Assembly: GCA_024305745.1 (NCBI GenBank)
Contig: JAHRBS010000003.1
Span: forward strand, 2,046,001-2,110,000
Direction: 5' to 3'
DNA length: 64,000 bases
Source of the DNA: Polyporus tsugae
Taxonomy: Eukaryota; Basidiomycota; Agaricomycetes; Polyporales; Polyporaceae
In this document: positions 23,168 to 34,685 of the stretch, in pieces
Numbering within the stretch: the first letter of the stretch is position 1
How the letters are laid out: the number at the start of each line of letters is the position of its first letter
Made by a program: the position numbers and the translations under genes
Notes under the pieces: model-generated
Seen by the model: only the letters and a program-made list of their open reading frames with translations
What the model was told of the DNA's origin: nothing
The model's database searches: none

Positions 23168-23812
23168 TCATAGCCTCGTAACAGCTTTTGCGTCCAGCGG
23201 CATTCCTGGGTTTCGTGCAAGGCATCGTTTGAGAGAGATACAGAACTGTTTGGGGATGAACACATACCTGAGGGGTCAATGCCGTTGGCTGCAAGCCACT
23301 GGTTTTGCCGGATCAACCGTGCCTGATCAAAGCTGGGAGGGTACCAAGGTCAGTACCTCTGTAACCTTCAATTCCTCTCTAAGGAGCCTACACAAATTCC
23401 CCAACGTCCCCGCCACAAGAAAATGTGAAGACGAAGAAGGAATAGAGAGGACTCACTTTACCCGCTCCCGGCGCATGATGTCCAGCACCTCCTGAGTGCC
23501 GCGCTCGTCGAGACCAGCCCTGGAGTCGCCGTCGCGGATGTTCGCCTCGATATCGAACGTCGAGGACGTGAGCCCCGCGTTGGCCTGCTCCGCGAACGTC
23601 GACACGGGCTGGTAGTGCCCGAGCTGCGGGAACAGCGAGCGCATGGGGTTCAAGTTGAAGAGCGCAGCTCGGTACCGGAACGACACTGTCGGCGGACGAT
23701 TCAGTCAAGCACTCACCCGAGAGCGAGCGGGAGGAGAAGCGAGGTGGGAAGGGGGACACGCACACATTACCAGTAATGCTGAGAGGGCGAACACGGACAA
23801 CCAGAAGTACAT
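23168..23812 (-). CDS. DUF2015 family small membrane protein
   Basis: Four exons (23764-23812, 23457-23685, 23268-23332, 23168-23205) sum to 381 nt, an exact frame of 126 residues. The N-terminus MYFWLSVFALSALL is a signal anchor. The body carries the features I associate with the fungal DUF2015 family: SSTFDIEANIRDGDSRAGLDE, then a short helical segment (FDQARLIRQNQWLAANGIDP), ending MPLDAKAVTRL. The molecular role of DUF2015 is not known to me. The gene is divergent from EMC5, 245 bp away. Confidence 0.78.
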
Positions 23813-24057
23813 TGTGTTCGGGGGTGGATTTATCGCTTGCGGCAGTTGCGGGGGGGGGGCGCGCTGGAGACCGGCCGCGCTATTGGCCAGACCATATATC
23901 CGGGACCGGCCGCGTGCCCCGCCGCAGTGCGCGCGCTCCGCTGCCGTTGCGCGGCCCAGGCCGCCCGCACCGCGTTCCAGGTTGTCTCCGTCACCACATC
24001 CGCGCTGCTTCCGCCGTCCAGGACGCTCTGGTGCTTGTGCTCAGTCGACTCTTCACG
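23813..24057. promoter_or_regulatory. Shared divergent promoter of DUF2015 gene and EMC5
   Basis: 245 bp separate two divergent start codons. It contains an ATTGG (inverted CCAAT) at 23882-23886 and an ATATAT element just after it, within GC-rich DNA. A bidirectional promoter is inferred from the spacing. Confidence 0.5.
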
Positions 24058-24646
24058 ATGCTAGGGGGACTCATGCTGCTCGTCGCGACGATTGCGCTCC
24101 TACATGGTCAGCACTAGCCTCACTGCTTCCGAACCCGTGGCGCTGATGAGGTCGCGTCTTGGCTACTTATTCGCAGCTGCCTATTCGACGTATGAACGTG
24201 AGTGCCACATATCTTTTGCAACATCCTCTGTGGCTGACGGATGGTGATTGTTGGTTGGCATCTGCTGTGCAGACCTTTCGCATCTCAAAGCTTTAGGCCG
24301 TCCGGAGGGTTCATTGCCAAACGACGTGAGCAGACCTGCATATATGTTATTTCACCTGCAGACTCAGAGCATCGAATGACTGATGTGCCTTTCGAAAGAT
24401 TGTCGTGGAGGCAGTCATAGCCCTCGTCATCGCCATCGTCGGCGCGACCATTCGCAGCCCATCCTTGCGCGAAGTAACATGGCGCAGCGAGATGAAGCGT
24501 CGGTGCGGACCAGGCCTCATCCGTCGGCATATAAGTGATCTGACACGGTACACAGAGCATTGGAAGGAGACGAGGATCCACGTATATCGTTCGACAAGTT
24601 CCTGCAGCGCGCAGGCATTGTACCAAAAGCTGCATCGTCGTCATGA
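24058..24646 (+). CDS. ER membrane protein complex subunit 5 (EMC5/MMGT)
   Basis: A subunit of the EMC insertase, which places transmembrane segments into the ER membrane. Five exons (24058-24106, 24177-24197, 24273-24325, 24399-24502, 24556-24646) sum to 318 nt, exactly 105 residues, the usual size. It has two transmembrane helices, the first at the N-terminus (GGLMLLVATIALLH) and the second VVEAVIALVIAIVGATI. Diagnostic segments are AYSTYEHLSHLKALGRPEG and the conserved EVTWRSEMKRR. The C-terminus DEDPRISFDKFLQRAG takes the place of the usual MDSR-type stretch. Confidence 0.88.
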
Positions 24647-24897
24647 TGCCTTGTATGTCTTGTCTGTCTCTAATATTCGTTGCGCTTCTTTCCTTCACTT
24701 GACAATGGACTGCGACGATGGGCACTCAGGAAATGGCCTTCCTCAACGGTTGCCCAACGTGTCATGCTCTGTCCCAAGTTTCCACCACGACTCCACTTTT
24801 CCAGGAGTCTCCACGTCCACAACCATTCATCCAATACATGTTCACATCTCAAAGCACTGTAACCCATCCCCACGAGTCTCGCCTACCAACCTCGCGC

Positions 24898-26575
24898 CTA
24901 TACGTATGACCGCACCTTGGAGAACCAGAACGGCCTCTCGTTCTTGAGCGCGAGCGGCGTCGCCTCACCGCTGGTGATGTGCACTGAGTCGTAGCCACGA
25001 AACTCCAGCCGGTTCCAGCGGCCGACCGGGCGCGAACGCAGGTCGAGGACCATCTGAAAAGAGTAGCGCATTTCCGCCGCGGCGGGCTCCTTTGGCAGGA
25101 GGTCGTCAATGTGGAGTTCTGTGCCATCGAGGTACCAGGTGCCGATGAAGAAGCCCTGCGAAAGAATGTTGTCAGCGACTCCATATACGTGACCAGAAGG
25201 AGCCAAGTTTATGTGCCTTCATGCGCAAAGTGGGTTTGAGGAGCGGGATGACTTGCGAGGGGGCAAGTTCTTCGTTTGCGAGAAGAGATAGGACCTTGCC
25301 GTCCGGGTAGAACCTCCTATATGCATATGTGAGCATTCTGGAGGACACGACAAAGGTCTGAAAGACGCACAAGTAACGGTAGTACGTGATGAGGTGACTG
25401 TACTGTAAAGCAGCAACATGTCAAAACCACTTGAATCGCGAATGTAGTGTTGGGCCGTACGCACGTTCACCCAAGCATTCTCGCCGACGCCGGTACGACT
25501 GTGGCATGCCAGTCGTCGGTCTCAATGAAAGGAAGCAATGCCATTGATGACCGAGGTACGTACATGTAATGACACACAGCGATGTAAATTCCGTCGTACC
25601 GCACGCGGGGATGCTCAATGTAGACTCGCCGGTAATCCGTCATGTATTTCACAACCAACGCCTCGAGTTCGTCCTCGTCCGAAATCTGCGGCGGCTGGTA
25701 CATCGCCTGCACCATAGGTCTGCGGAAACGACGGTCAAATGCCATACGTACCCATACTGCGACATAAAAGATATGATTCACCTCCAGATAGATGCATCCA
25801 GCGTGATGACCCGGGCTTTCCTGTTCACTTTACCGAAGCGTTCGAGGGCAGTGTGGTCGAGCAGTCTCAGAATGATCATGAGCAGTTCATCTGGGAGCAT
25901 CTGGATGGGCACCCCCTCCTCCTCGTTCTCCTGCTCGAACGTCAGCTCTGGTGGCCACGACGAAACCAGGCTAGCAAGCGTTCCAGTGACGAATCCTTCG
26001 CCACGCGCATGTGCCACGGGGATGCGGCTCGGCCCCATTTCCAAGCCCCGCAGCTCCTGCAGCAGGCCGTCCACAGCAGTGGTGACGGTCCCAGAGGGCG
26101 TCTTCTTGTGGGTCTGCTTCTGATCGGCCGAAGAGGCAGCGGCCTTCCTGTGGAGCTCGTCCTCTATGAGGTGGTACGCGCGATCGACGTTGGAATCCAG
26201 CCTGAACGCAGTGCGGTACAAGCGCAGCGCGTCGTCGAGCTCGCTCTTCTGCTCGTGCTGGACGGCCTTCTGGTACACCTCGACCGCGCGCTGGAGGGCG
26301 GGGCTGAACTGCACGGGGGGCGCATGCGCCGTACCATGCTTGTCCACGACCGGCGGATCGTCGTGATGGGACGCGCGCCGGTGTGTAGTACGGTGAACAG
26401 GCGGGGAGTGCGGGGGCGAGTGCGTTGCAGCCTCAGCGACCTGAGATGCGGATGCAGCACCGTCCTGGCTCGTGTGGGCCTTTTGCTTGCTCCGGACTTC
26501 CTCGAGCCATTGCCGCCTGAACCGGGCGAGCTCCTCAGAATCCTCTGTCTCGGTACTGCTCTTGGGCCCCTGCAT
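24898..26575 (-). CDS. F-box protein of the FBXO9 / Pof7 / Hrt3 family
   Basis: The start is the ATG at 26573-26575 (MQGPKSSTETEDSEELARF); upstream codons lack an ATG. The N-terminal RRQWLEEVR segment and the tetratricopeptide/MIT-like helical region (about 115-160, AVEVYQKAVQHEQ...) come first. The F-box follows (about 245-270, MLPDELLMIILRLLDHTALERFG). After an intron at about 25720-25781 comes the FBXO9/Hrt3-type C-terminal domain: RVRYDGIYIAVCHY, GENAWVN, YLRFYPDGKVLSLLANEE, GTWYLDG, and NRLEFRGYDSV. Several introns of about 55 nt interrupt the 3' half. SCF-FBXO9 in mammals regulates TTT/TORC1 components; here a substrate is not inferred. Divergent from the J-protein gene. Confidence 0.88.
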
Positions 26576-26904
26576 GGCGCACGGTTTCGAGTAGCTGGCA
26601 AGGTGGTGGGACGTGTTCAAGCGATTGAGAGTGAGTAAGCGCTCTGCAAGCTGATAATTCCGGCTACTATTATGTCCTTATACCTTTCAACCCCAATTGG
26701 AATGAGGTGACTAGTCCTCAAGCAAGGATATTAAGGGTTGTAACAATCACTCTCAATAACTCAACTGAAGCGCCAAGGGACGTGTACCCATTCCGTCACC
26801 GCTTGTCTTCACCCACGACACTCGCTCCCATCTCTGAGACACCCTCACCTCCCCTCCGCTCGGCGCCCCCATTTTCCTCCCCTCAATACCTGGCGTCGCT
26901 CAGC
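26576..26904. promoter_or_regulatory. Shared divergent promoter of FBXO9 and J-protein genes
   Basis: 329 bp between divergent start codons. A palindromic CCAATTGG lies at 26693-26700, giving CCAAT boxes on both strands. The stretch just before the J-protein start is CT-rich, typical of fungal promoters. Confidence 0.5.
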
Positions 26905-28485
26905 ATGGAGAGCAACAAAGACGAGGCCCTCAAGTGCCTCGCGATCGCGCAGAAGCACCGGAACGCAGGCAACTACCCCTCCGCCAAGCGCTTCTGCCAG
27001 AAATCCCTCTCGCTCTTCTCCACTGCAGAGGCCGTCAAGCTCCTCGAGGTCGTCGAAGCCGAGGGGAAGGACGCGGAGACGTCGGGCTCGGGCTCGGGCT
27101 CAGGGTCGCAGCAGGCTGGGGCTAGCACAGGCGCAACGTCAAGCGCGAGCACGTCCGCCGCGGAGACGCATCCGTCGGCCGCTGGCGCACGGCACCGGCA
27201 TGCCCACAGTACGGCGGACGGGAAGGCGAATGGAGATGCGCCGGAGGCGAAGACGTCGCAGAAGAGTTATACGCCGGAGAACCTCGCCGTTGTGAAACGC
27301 GTGCGGGCATGCAAGGTAACAGATTACTACGAGATTCTCTCTCTGAAGCGGGATTGCGAAGAGGTAGAGGTGAAGAAGGCTTATCGCAAGGTACGTGGTC
27401 CGTGGTCTTTTTCTTCATTTGCTAGAAGTGTTGATGTGCTGGCTTGCGGTCCATATAGCTCGCTTTGGCATTGCATCCAGACAAGAACGGTGCGCCAGGG
27501 GCAGATGAGGCATTCAAGAGTAAGTGTTTGTGAGAGCCATGCAATCTTCCGCACGTCGTCTCAGTCCGCAACCTGTATAGTGGTCTCGAAGGCCTTCCAG
27601 GTCCTGTCAGGTAATCACTCCACCCGTATTCTCGCAGCAGCGTCGTAGTTAACATTATTGTTTAGACCCTCAAAAGCGTGCGTCGTACGATGAGCACGGG
27701 TCAGATCCAGAGTCTAGATTCAGTGGAGTACCCTCGTCCGGCCCCTCGTTCGCTCGAGGACCGGGTTTCAACGGAGGTCAATTCGAGGGCGAGATCAGTC
27801 CCGAAGAGCTATTCAACATGTTCTTCGGCGGTGGGATGGGGATGAACGGTGGATCTTTCGGTGGTGGACCGTTCGGCGGACCAAGTGAGTGAAGTTATTC
27901 AGTTTGATCGTGTCACTTTTCTGACGATTGTCTCCAGTGTTCACTGCGACGTTCGGTGGTCCTGGTGGATTCCGGACAACGCGCATGCGTGCCAACCCTG
28001 CGGCCCAACAGCAGCGACAAGAAGCACCCCGCTCAATATGGATGCAGATCATGCCACTATTCCTCCTTCTCGCCTTCTCCCTCCTCAATGCGCTTCCCAA
28101 TCTCTTCAGTGCGCCTGTTACGCCCGATCCTCACTTCTCATTCTCTCCATCCTCGCGATACAACGTTGAACGCACGACTGGTGGCATCCACGTGAAATAC
28201 CACGTCAACGCAGCCGAGTTCTCTGGGCACCCTATCGCCGCAGAACTGGCAAGAAATGACAACCAACCAGGGTCCCAGCTGCGGCAGTTCGAGACGAACG
28301 TCGAGCGTGCGTACACCAGCGACTTGTTCGCGCAATGTCAGCGGGCAGTAGACCGGAAACAGAGGAGGAAAGACCAGGAGGTTGGCGTCTTCGGGATTGG
28401 TACGGATTGGGAGAAGGTGAAGAAGATTGACGAGGAGCCGGTCGAGAGTTGCGACAAGCTGCGGGAGCTGGGGTTGTTGAGGTAG
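26905..28485 (+). CDS. ER J-domain protein, DNAJB12/DNAJB14-like (DUF1977)
   Basis: A tail-region membrane co-chaperone of Hsp70, implicated in ER quality control in other eukaryotes. The start is the ATG at 26905 (MESNKDEALKCLAIAQKH). An N-terminal helical region is followed by a Ser/Ala/Gly-rich linker. The J domain starts at TDYYEILSLKRDCEE. Splicing at about 27391-27458 gives ALHPDKNG with the essential HPD. Further exons give AFQVLSDPQKRASYDEHG and a Gly/Phe-rich stretch. The last exon has one membrane helix (MQIMPLFLLLAFSLLNALPN) and the DUF1977-type C-terminus (YTSDLFAQC...). Confidence 0.92.
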
Positions 28486-28797
28486 CCATACCATGCATGT
28501 CATCACCCATGCGTCAGGATAAGGACACATCGTATGCGATATCTGACAGGGCCTCAGGATACACTATCCCGTCGTGTATTTATTCCTTTCTATGCGTCGT
28601 TGATCTATTGGAGGTTGGAAAGCAGATAATACATGACTCTGGGAGGACAGTCTGAGAACGCGCCGGGTCCGGTCCAGGCTGGCGGTCGCGACTCGAGACA
28701 GACGCGTACGACTCCGCCGCGTTTCACAATCGCTCGACGGTGCGGGAGGTGGCAAGGAATGAGATTGTGAACGGGTTACAAAACGATGATCCCAGCT

Positions 28798-29143
28798 TTA
28801 CTGCGCCTCCTGCTGCTTGGCCCGCTCGAGCTTGAGGTAGTACTCCTCTTGTTGCTGGACTGTGGGCGAGAACATGTGCGGAGTTAGCGACAGAACGGGG
28901 GATCAACTGGAGGATGCGCGGCATGGGCAAGCAGGGATCTGCGAAACGGATGGAATGCTCACCACGCTTGAGATGGATGCCATACCTGTTCCAGGTGTTG
29001 TGAGTTCACCTGATGCATGAGAGGAGAAATGCGGACGGAACTGACCAGAATGTGAAGCCCGCGCTGAGACCAAGGCCAAGGGCGGTGGTGAGGTCGAGCC
29101 AGAAGCGCTTCCTGAGCTTTCCGGTGATGGGTGCGATGGACAT
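28798..29143 (-). CDS. Cytochrome c oxidase subunit VIIa (Cox9-like)
   Basis: A small inner-membrane subunit of respiratory complex IV. Three exons (29046-29143, 28963-28985, 28798-28859) sum to 183 nt, giving 60 residues, close to yeast Cox9. The N-terminus MSIAPITGKLRKR matches the conserved APITG start. One transmembrane helix follows (TTALGLGLSAGFTFWYG), then a charged helix (QEEYYLKLERAKQQE). Both introns interrupt codons and rejoin exactly. The middle exon is only 23 nt. Confidence 0.9.
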
Positions 29144-29545
29144 GGTAGAGTTTTGGCGGGTGGAGGGGGCGTCGACGACGACGGGGGATAAGTAGGTCAG
29201 GGCAAAGTCGGAATGAGAGACGGAGAGGAGGCGCCGGGGATGGAGGAGTGATGGTGGTGGCCACGGGCCAAACACGCGTCAACAGGGAGGTGGGCGCGTC
29301 TATGGCTTGTGGTCGGGCGTGGGCTGGCTCTGCTCCAGTCTCCGCTCTCTCTCTTGATCGACTTCGCCACGGTACGAGTTCCCGGCAGAGTCTCTCGCAT
29401 TCCAGCCCCAGCTGCCCCTCCACCCGCACATACCCATCCACTCCGACGCTGCGTCAATCCAGGACCCTTCCTGCTAGCTACGCACCCGAGTCTTCGCCCA
29501 TCTCATTCCACTCTATCCATCGTATCATACTCTTCATACTTGATC
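29144..29545. promoter_or_regulatory. Shared divergent promoter of COX9 and PP2A B55 genes
   Basis: 402 bp between divergent starts, with CT-rich tracts near the B55 start. No specific binding site is assigned. Confidence 0.4.
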
Positions 29546-31401
29546 ATGGATCAGGACGCGTCCAGTTCTGGAGGCTGGCGGTTCGCCCAATGCTTCGGCG
29601 ACAAGGGCGAGGTGGAGGACATCACCGAAGGTATGTCGCGCGCACCCCTCGGGAGCTACCATTCCCCCGGCTGACATCCTATGTGGTCCGTTTCGCAGCC
29701 GACATCATCTCAACCGTCGAATTCGACTCCACAGGCAACTACCTTGCCACCGGTGACAAGGGAGGCCGTGTCGTCTTGTTCGAGCGCAATGAGATGGTAC
29801 GTCGCGCGTCTCCCGCGTAATCGTGTTTGCCGGGTCGCGATTACGGTATGCTGACCCGGTTATGTCGTCTTCCTCCACAGAAAAAGACTTGCGAATACAA
29901 GTTCTACACCGAGTTTCAGTCGCACGAACCAGAGTTCGATTACCTCAAGTCGTTGGAGATCGAGGAGAAGATCAATAAGATCAAGTGGTGCAAACGACAG
30001 AATGCCGCCCACTTCCTACTATCCACCAACGGTGTGTGATCTTCTGATCCTGCTCTTGCCCCCTCGGCCGATCCATGTTGCTTCCAGACAAAACGATCAA
30101 GCTATGGAAAGTGTTTGAGAAGCAGCTACGAGTGGTATCGGAGAGCAACCTACTCGATGGCCAAAGATCATCACCAGCACCAATATCCCCACAACATCTC
30201 AGACTTCCTCGCATGCAACAACAGGACAATATCATCGCGGCCGTTCCACGCAAGGTGTACTCGAACGCCCATGCTTATCACATCCACTCCATCTCCGTCA
30301 ACTCTGACCAGGAGACGTATATCTCGGCGGACGACCTTCGGGTTAACCTCTGGAACTTGGATATCAGCGATCGTAGCTTCAGTGAGTATCCGTTTCTTTC
30401 GCATTCTCGTCGAAATACTTATGCCTCGGGAAGACATCGTGGACATCAAACCCGCGAACATGGAGGAACTGACCGAGGTCATCACCGCCGCCGAGTTCCA
30501 TCCCGTACACTGCAATTTGTTCATGTATAGCAGCTCGAAGAGTAACATCAAGCTTGCTGACATGCGGGACTCTGCTTTGTGCGATAAGCATGCGAAGAGT
30601 GCGTCACTTCATGGCTTGATCGCGCCTGTCACTGACGTAGACGCGTGGCGGTGCGCGTTATGCAGTGTTCGAGGAGGAGGAGGACCCAACAAACCGCTCA
30701 TTCTTTTCCGAGATCATCTCGTCCATATCGGATGTCAAATTCAGTCATGATGGTCGATACATCCTCTCGCGCGACTACCTCAACCTCAAGATCTGGGATA
30801 TCAACATGGAGAACCGGCCATTGAAGACGATTCCCATCCACGACCACCTTCGGGGCAAGCTGTGCGACTTGTACGAGAACGACTGTATCTTCGACAAGTT
30901 TGAGTGTGTGTGGAGTGGTGACGACAAGTGAGTGCACGTTTTCACATGCGTCGCGCGCTGTATTGGGATGCAACTCTATACAACTCTATACTTATGTCTC
31001 ATATGACGTCGACGGCTACTGACTGCGATCTTTCCGCGCAGGCACGTTCTCACCGGGTCTTACCACAATTACTTTCGGATATTTGACTGCGAGACTCTCA
31101 ATGACGTTGTGTTGCAAGCGGACAAGTCGGCATTCAAAGCGAAGAAGATTGGTGGCCCGCTGCCGGGCAACAAGACAGGGATGAAGAACGGGCGGCCGGT
31201 TAGTGGATTGAGGGAGAACATGGCGCTGGAAACACTGGACTTCAACAAGAAGATCTTGCACGCGAGCTGGCATCCGCGGGAAAACACCATCGCGGTGAGT
31301 AACGCAAGTCTACCCACAGGCCACCATGCTTAGTGCTTTTCTAATGCCCTTTGATCCAGATTGCTGCGACGAACAACCTCTTCTTATACAGCGCTGCATG
31401 A
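29546..31401 (+). CDS. PP2A regulatory subunit B55 (Cdc55/PR55)
   Basis: The WD40 B-type subunit that directs protein phosphatase 2A in mitotic exit and cell-cycle control. The start is [20 protein letters not shown] at 29546. Exons separated by short introns carry the family blocks: [154 protein letters not shown]. It ends NNLFLYSAA with a TGA at 31399. Near full-length and strongly conserved. An extra polar loop (Ser/Pro/Gln-rich) lies in the second blade. Confidence 0.96.
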
Positions 31402-32437
31402 ACGTGACTATCTCCGCGCACGGTCCCCTTCCCATCATCCTCCCGATCTCTTGTCCGCTCACCCCTAATCCCTCTTCCACCTATTCTTACGAACGTCCGC
31501 ATACCACCCCCATCTTCGCCTTGTTGCATGACATACCACTGCCTGCGGAGCCCAGACCGACGACCAAGACACAGAGAGCGACAGTACAGATGGACATTAC
31601 ATCGTTCGCCCTGCCCTGCATCGACTATCCCTACTCGATTCTGATTTCCCTCCACATTCTCTCCCTCTCATCTACTGTATGTGCACGCTGCAGCGCTGTT
31701 CGTCGCCCACGCCTGGCGTGCCGGGCGCACCGCCCAGTGTATCTCATGTCCGTCTAATTGTGCCCCCACACTCCCTCATGCGCTCGCACGTCTATCACGC
31801 CTGGCACCGGACTTCATCCGTTCTCAGACCTTACCGTACTCCCGTACACCGCCGCACACGGACGTAGGCCGGTATCTTCCACATAGGTCTCTTCGTGTCT
31901 CTTGTCTTTCTCTGGCTCGCACCGGTCGGCTCTTCAGTGTTCACGTCGTCGTCCTCATCCCCCCACCCCCTCCCCCCACCTTACTAGTGCGCTCATCATC
32001 CGTGGTCCGTTACATATCCCGTAGTCCGTACATACAACGAAAGAAGGGGGTGGCAGTTACTAAGTAGAAGAGAAGAATGTATATTTGAAGGAAGTTCCGA
32101 AACTCCCCTGCGCTGTGCGTGCCGTGCGATGCACTTCGACTATATCTGGGGCGCGTTTGCCAGCCAGTGTAAGCATCGGCCACTACGACAGCGAGGAGTA
32201 GCAGTGGTCCACTGCACCCTAGTGTTTCCGGGTGTAATACAGATTCAACTCGTCTTTGGTTTTCTTGGCCAAAACCTAAAGTCGAATCCTACTGCAGCCT
32301 AGTTAACCGATGTTTAAATTTGGCGTCTAGCGAGAAGCGCGCTGTGGCTTGCCACTTGAACTTCGCATACCTGAGCCTAACGCACACTGTTGTGACTGCC
32401 CTGTACAGTGTCTAGCTATTGCCTCTCATATTCCCCC
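31402..32437. other. Long intergenic interval
   Basis: Holds the 3' region of the B55 gene and the promoter of the RED gene. The sequence is pyrimidine-rich (CCCCCCACCCCC near 31965-31980). The ORFs present have no domains. No gene supported. Confidence 0.45.
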
Positions 32438-34123
32438 ATGGACCAAGAATCCTTCCGCCAGCTGCTTCAGAAGCCCTCTGCCGCCTCTTCCACCAATTCC
32501 TCAACCCATGTGCGAGGTTCTCTGCTTTCTGCCGCTTCTACCGTCGCTTCTGCAAGTAAGAAGAAGGCCAAGCCAGTCGATGCTTCACAACCCGCCTTCA
32601 AACCGCGAACTCTGAAGAAGAGTGCGAAGGGCGAGGCGTATCGCGATCGTGCAACTGAGCGGAGGTTGGGGACGAACAATGATTACGCGCAGGTACGTGT
32701 ATTGATCCGCTTCTCGGGGACCTTGCTGGTGTGTGCGTATTTGGAGCAGGATATGCGAGTGATCTCGCCCAGTAAATGCATTTCGGCATAAAGGCAGGCC
32801 TCATGTTCGATTTTCTTGTTGACTGACTTTGTCTGGTCTGTAGGTGGAGGCCTTGGCGGAGGACTTCGAGCGTCGGATTGCGGAGAATGCAGACCGTGAG
32901 GCGGTGCGTGTTTTCCTCGTATCTGTCTCTCAGTCCATCTGTCTCACACGTGTCCCAGATAGAAGAGCAGCGCAAGTACCTCGGTGGAGATAGTCAGCAC
33001 ACCGTCCTTGTCAAAGGTCTGGACTTCGCGCTGCTCGAGCAGAACCGCGCACGCGCCGCCGCGGAAGCGGCTGTGACGGACGACGTGTCCCTCGAACAGG
33101 CCTTCACCGAGTCCGTTGCGCAGCCGAAGAAACGCACGCGCGAGGAGATTCTTCGCGACCTCAAGAGCAAGCGTGGGGCGGATGGTCCGTCGACCGACCA
33201 GCCCGTCGCCGCAGACGAGGCCTTCGTGGATGCGAAGAAAGCGGGCAAGTTCAAGCCTATCGGGTTCAAGCCAATAGGAAGCAACGGAGCGGCAGATGGG
33301 AAGGTAAAGCGGAAGAAGAAAGCGAAGGCCGGAGAACTGGAGGAGAACTGGGAGCGGAAGAAGAAACGCAAAGTGGTGGCGGAGACCGCGCCAGAAACCG
33401 CTGCTCCTGAGCCATCGGCCTCCGCAGGCGCCTCGAAGGAGGAAATCACCCCTCCAGCGAGACCGTCTACGGGCCCATCTTCCAAACTCGCGACTGCGTC
33501 AGAACCGGGACCGATAGATGAGGACTTCGACATATTCGCCGATGCAGGTGAATACGCTGGCATCGACCTTGGAGATGACGACGAGGGTAGCGATGACGAG
33601 CGACCCGCTCTCCCCTCCGATCGAAGACGACAAGACGAAGAGGAAGGGGAAGTGCGCGGCAATAGTCCGCTGCGACCCGGGAAGTGGCTCGCGACCTCCG
33701 ATGACGAGCAAGAACCAATACTGCCTCCACCTCCCGCTCGCGAGGGCAAGGCAGCCCGGTCGGATTCGCCTCGAAGAAGACCAGACGGGCCCCACCGTCC
33801 CGCATCTGACGAAGAGGAGGGTGAGATGGCGGAAGAGGAGCGGCCTGTGCGACTACAGCCCCTCTCGTCGTCCGTGGTACCATCGATCAAGGACCTGCTG
33901 GCCGCGAGCGAGGAGGTCGATAAAGCCGAGAAGAGGAAGGCAAGGAAGGAGAAGAAGAAGGTTGTGGGTGGTGGAGGGGCCAGCAGTGAGAAGGACACGA
34001 AAGCGAAGGTCGACAGGGACTACCAGAGGTGAGCACTGCACTTGAATGCATGGTAAATACATTCTGACTGAGGCCGCTTTGCGCAGGCTCAAGGCGTATC
34101 AGGATAAGCAGAACAAATCGTAA
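32438..34123 (+). CDS. RED/IK splicing factor
   Basis: A spliceosomal protein of the B complex. The start is MDQESFRQLLQKP at 32438. Exons carry the RED N-terminal domain: the PRTLKKSAKGEAYRDRATERR block, NNDYAQ, then EDFERRIAENADREA across a splice, and KYLGGDSQHTVLVKGLDFAL, which is the signature segment. The large fourth exon continues as a low-complexity, Lys/Glu-rich, probably disordered region. It lacks the extended RE/RD dipeptide repeats of animal IK. A last short exon ends LKAYQDKQNKS, at 34121-34123. Confidence 0.88.
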
Positions 34124-34685
34124 CCCCTCTTGTATTGTGGGTAGTGTGAATGCTATTGAGACTCTACCTTTCTTTCCCCTGCCATCACGCCGTGAATACC
34201 CTACGACGTACAAGTAATCATGGTTGTTCGCAACCACCCGCGGTGGTATCCGTTTTGTATCCCCTTGACACGGTCGACAGCCATGCTTTTGAGCCCCTCT
34301 CCGCAGGGTCGTTTCATCCATCTTTCACGCTTACCAATTCGGCGAACTCTCTTGCTGTGTCGAAAAAGGCAAGCTGATCGACCGTTCAGTAGCATCGCCC
34401 AATACGGCACTCGACTCGACTCGATACGAGATGATACGACGACGATCAAAGGGATGCTATGATATTTTGCTGGCGCCACGACCGCATGTACAATACCTGA
34501 ACGCTCGCAAGATATCGGAAACGATCAGTCGTCTGGAAGATCAACGACGGACTGGTTATCGAGTGCAACAAAGGCGATCTGTGAAAGGGGATCGTCCCAA
34601 TCCTGAACGAGAGAGAAACGTATATTACATATTCATATCTCTATGCTTGATATCCACAGCCCCAACACAATGATCTCTCCCTAAG
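34124..34685. other. Intergenic interval between RED and terpene synthase
   Basis: Convergent 3' flanks. No supported gene. Confidence 0.45.

Noticed and set aside
25739..26638. 299-codon plus-strand ORF
   Set aside because: Antisense to the FBXO9-like gene; GC-rich codon shadow with no domain.
32994..33998. 334-codon minus-strand ORF
   Set aside because: Antisense to the RED/IK gene; Ser-rich shadow.
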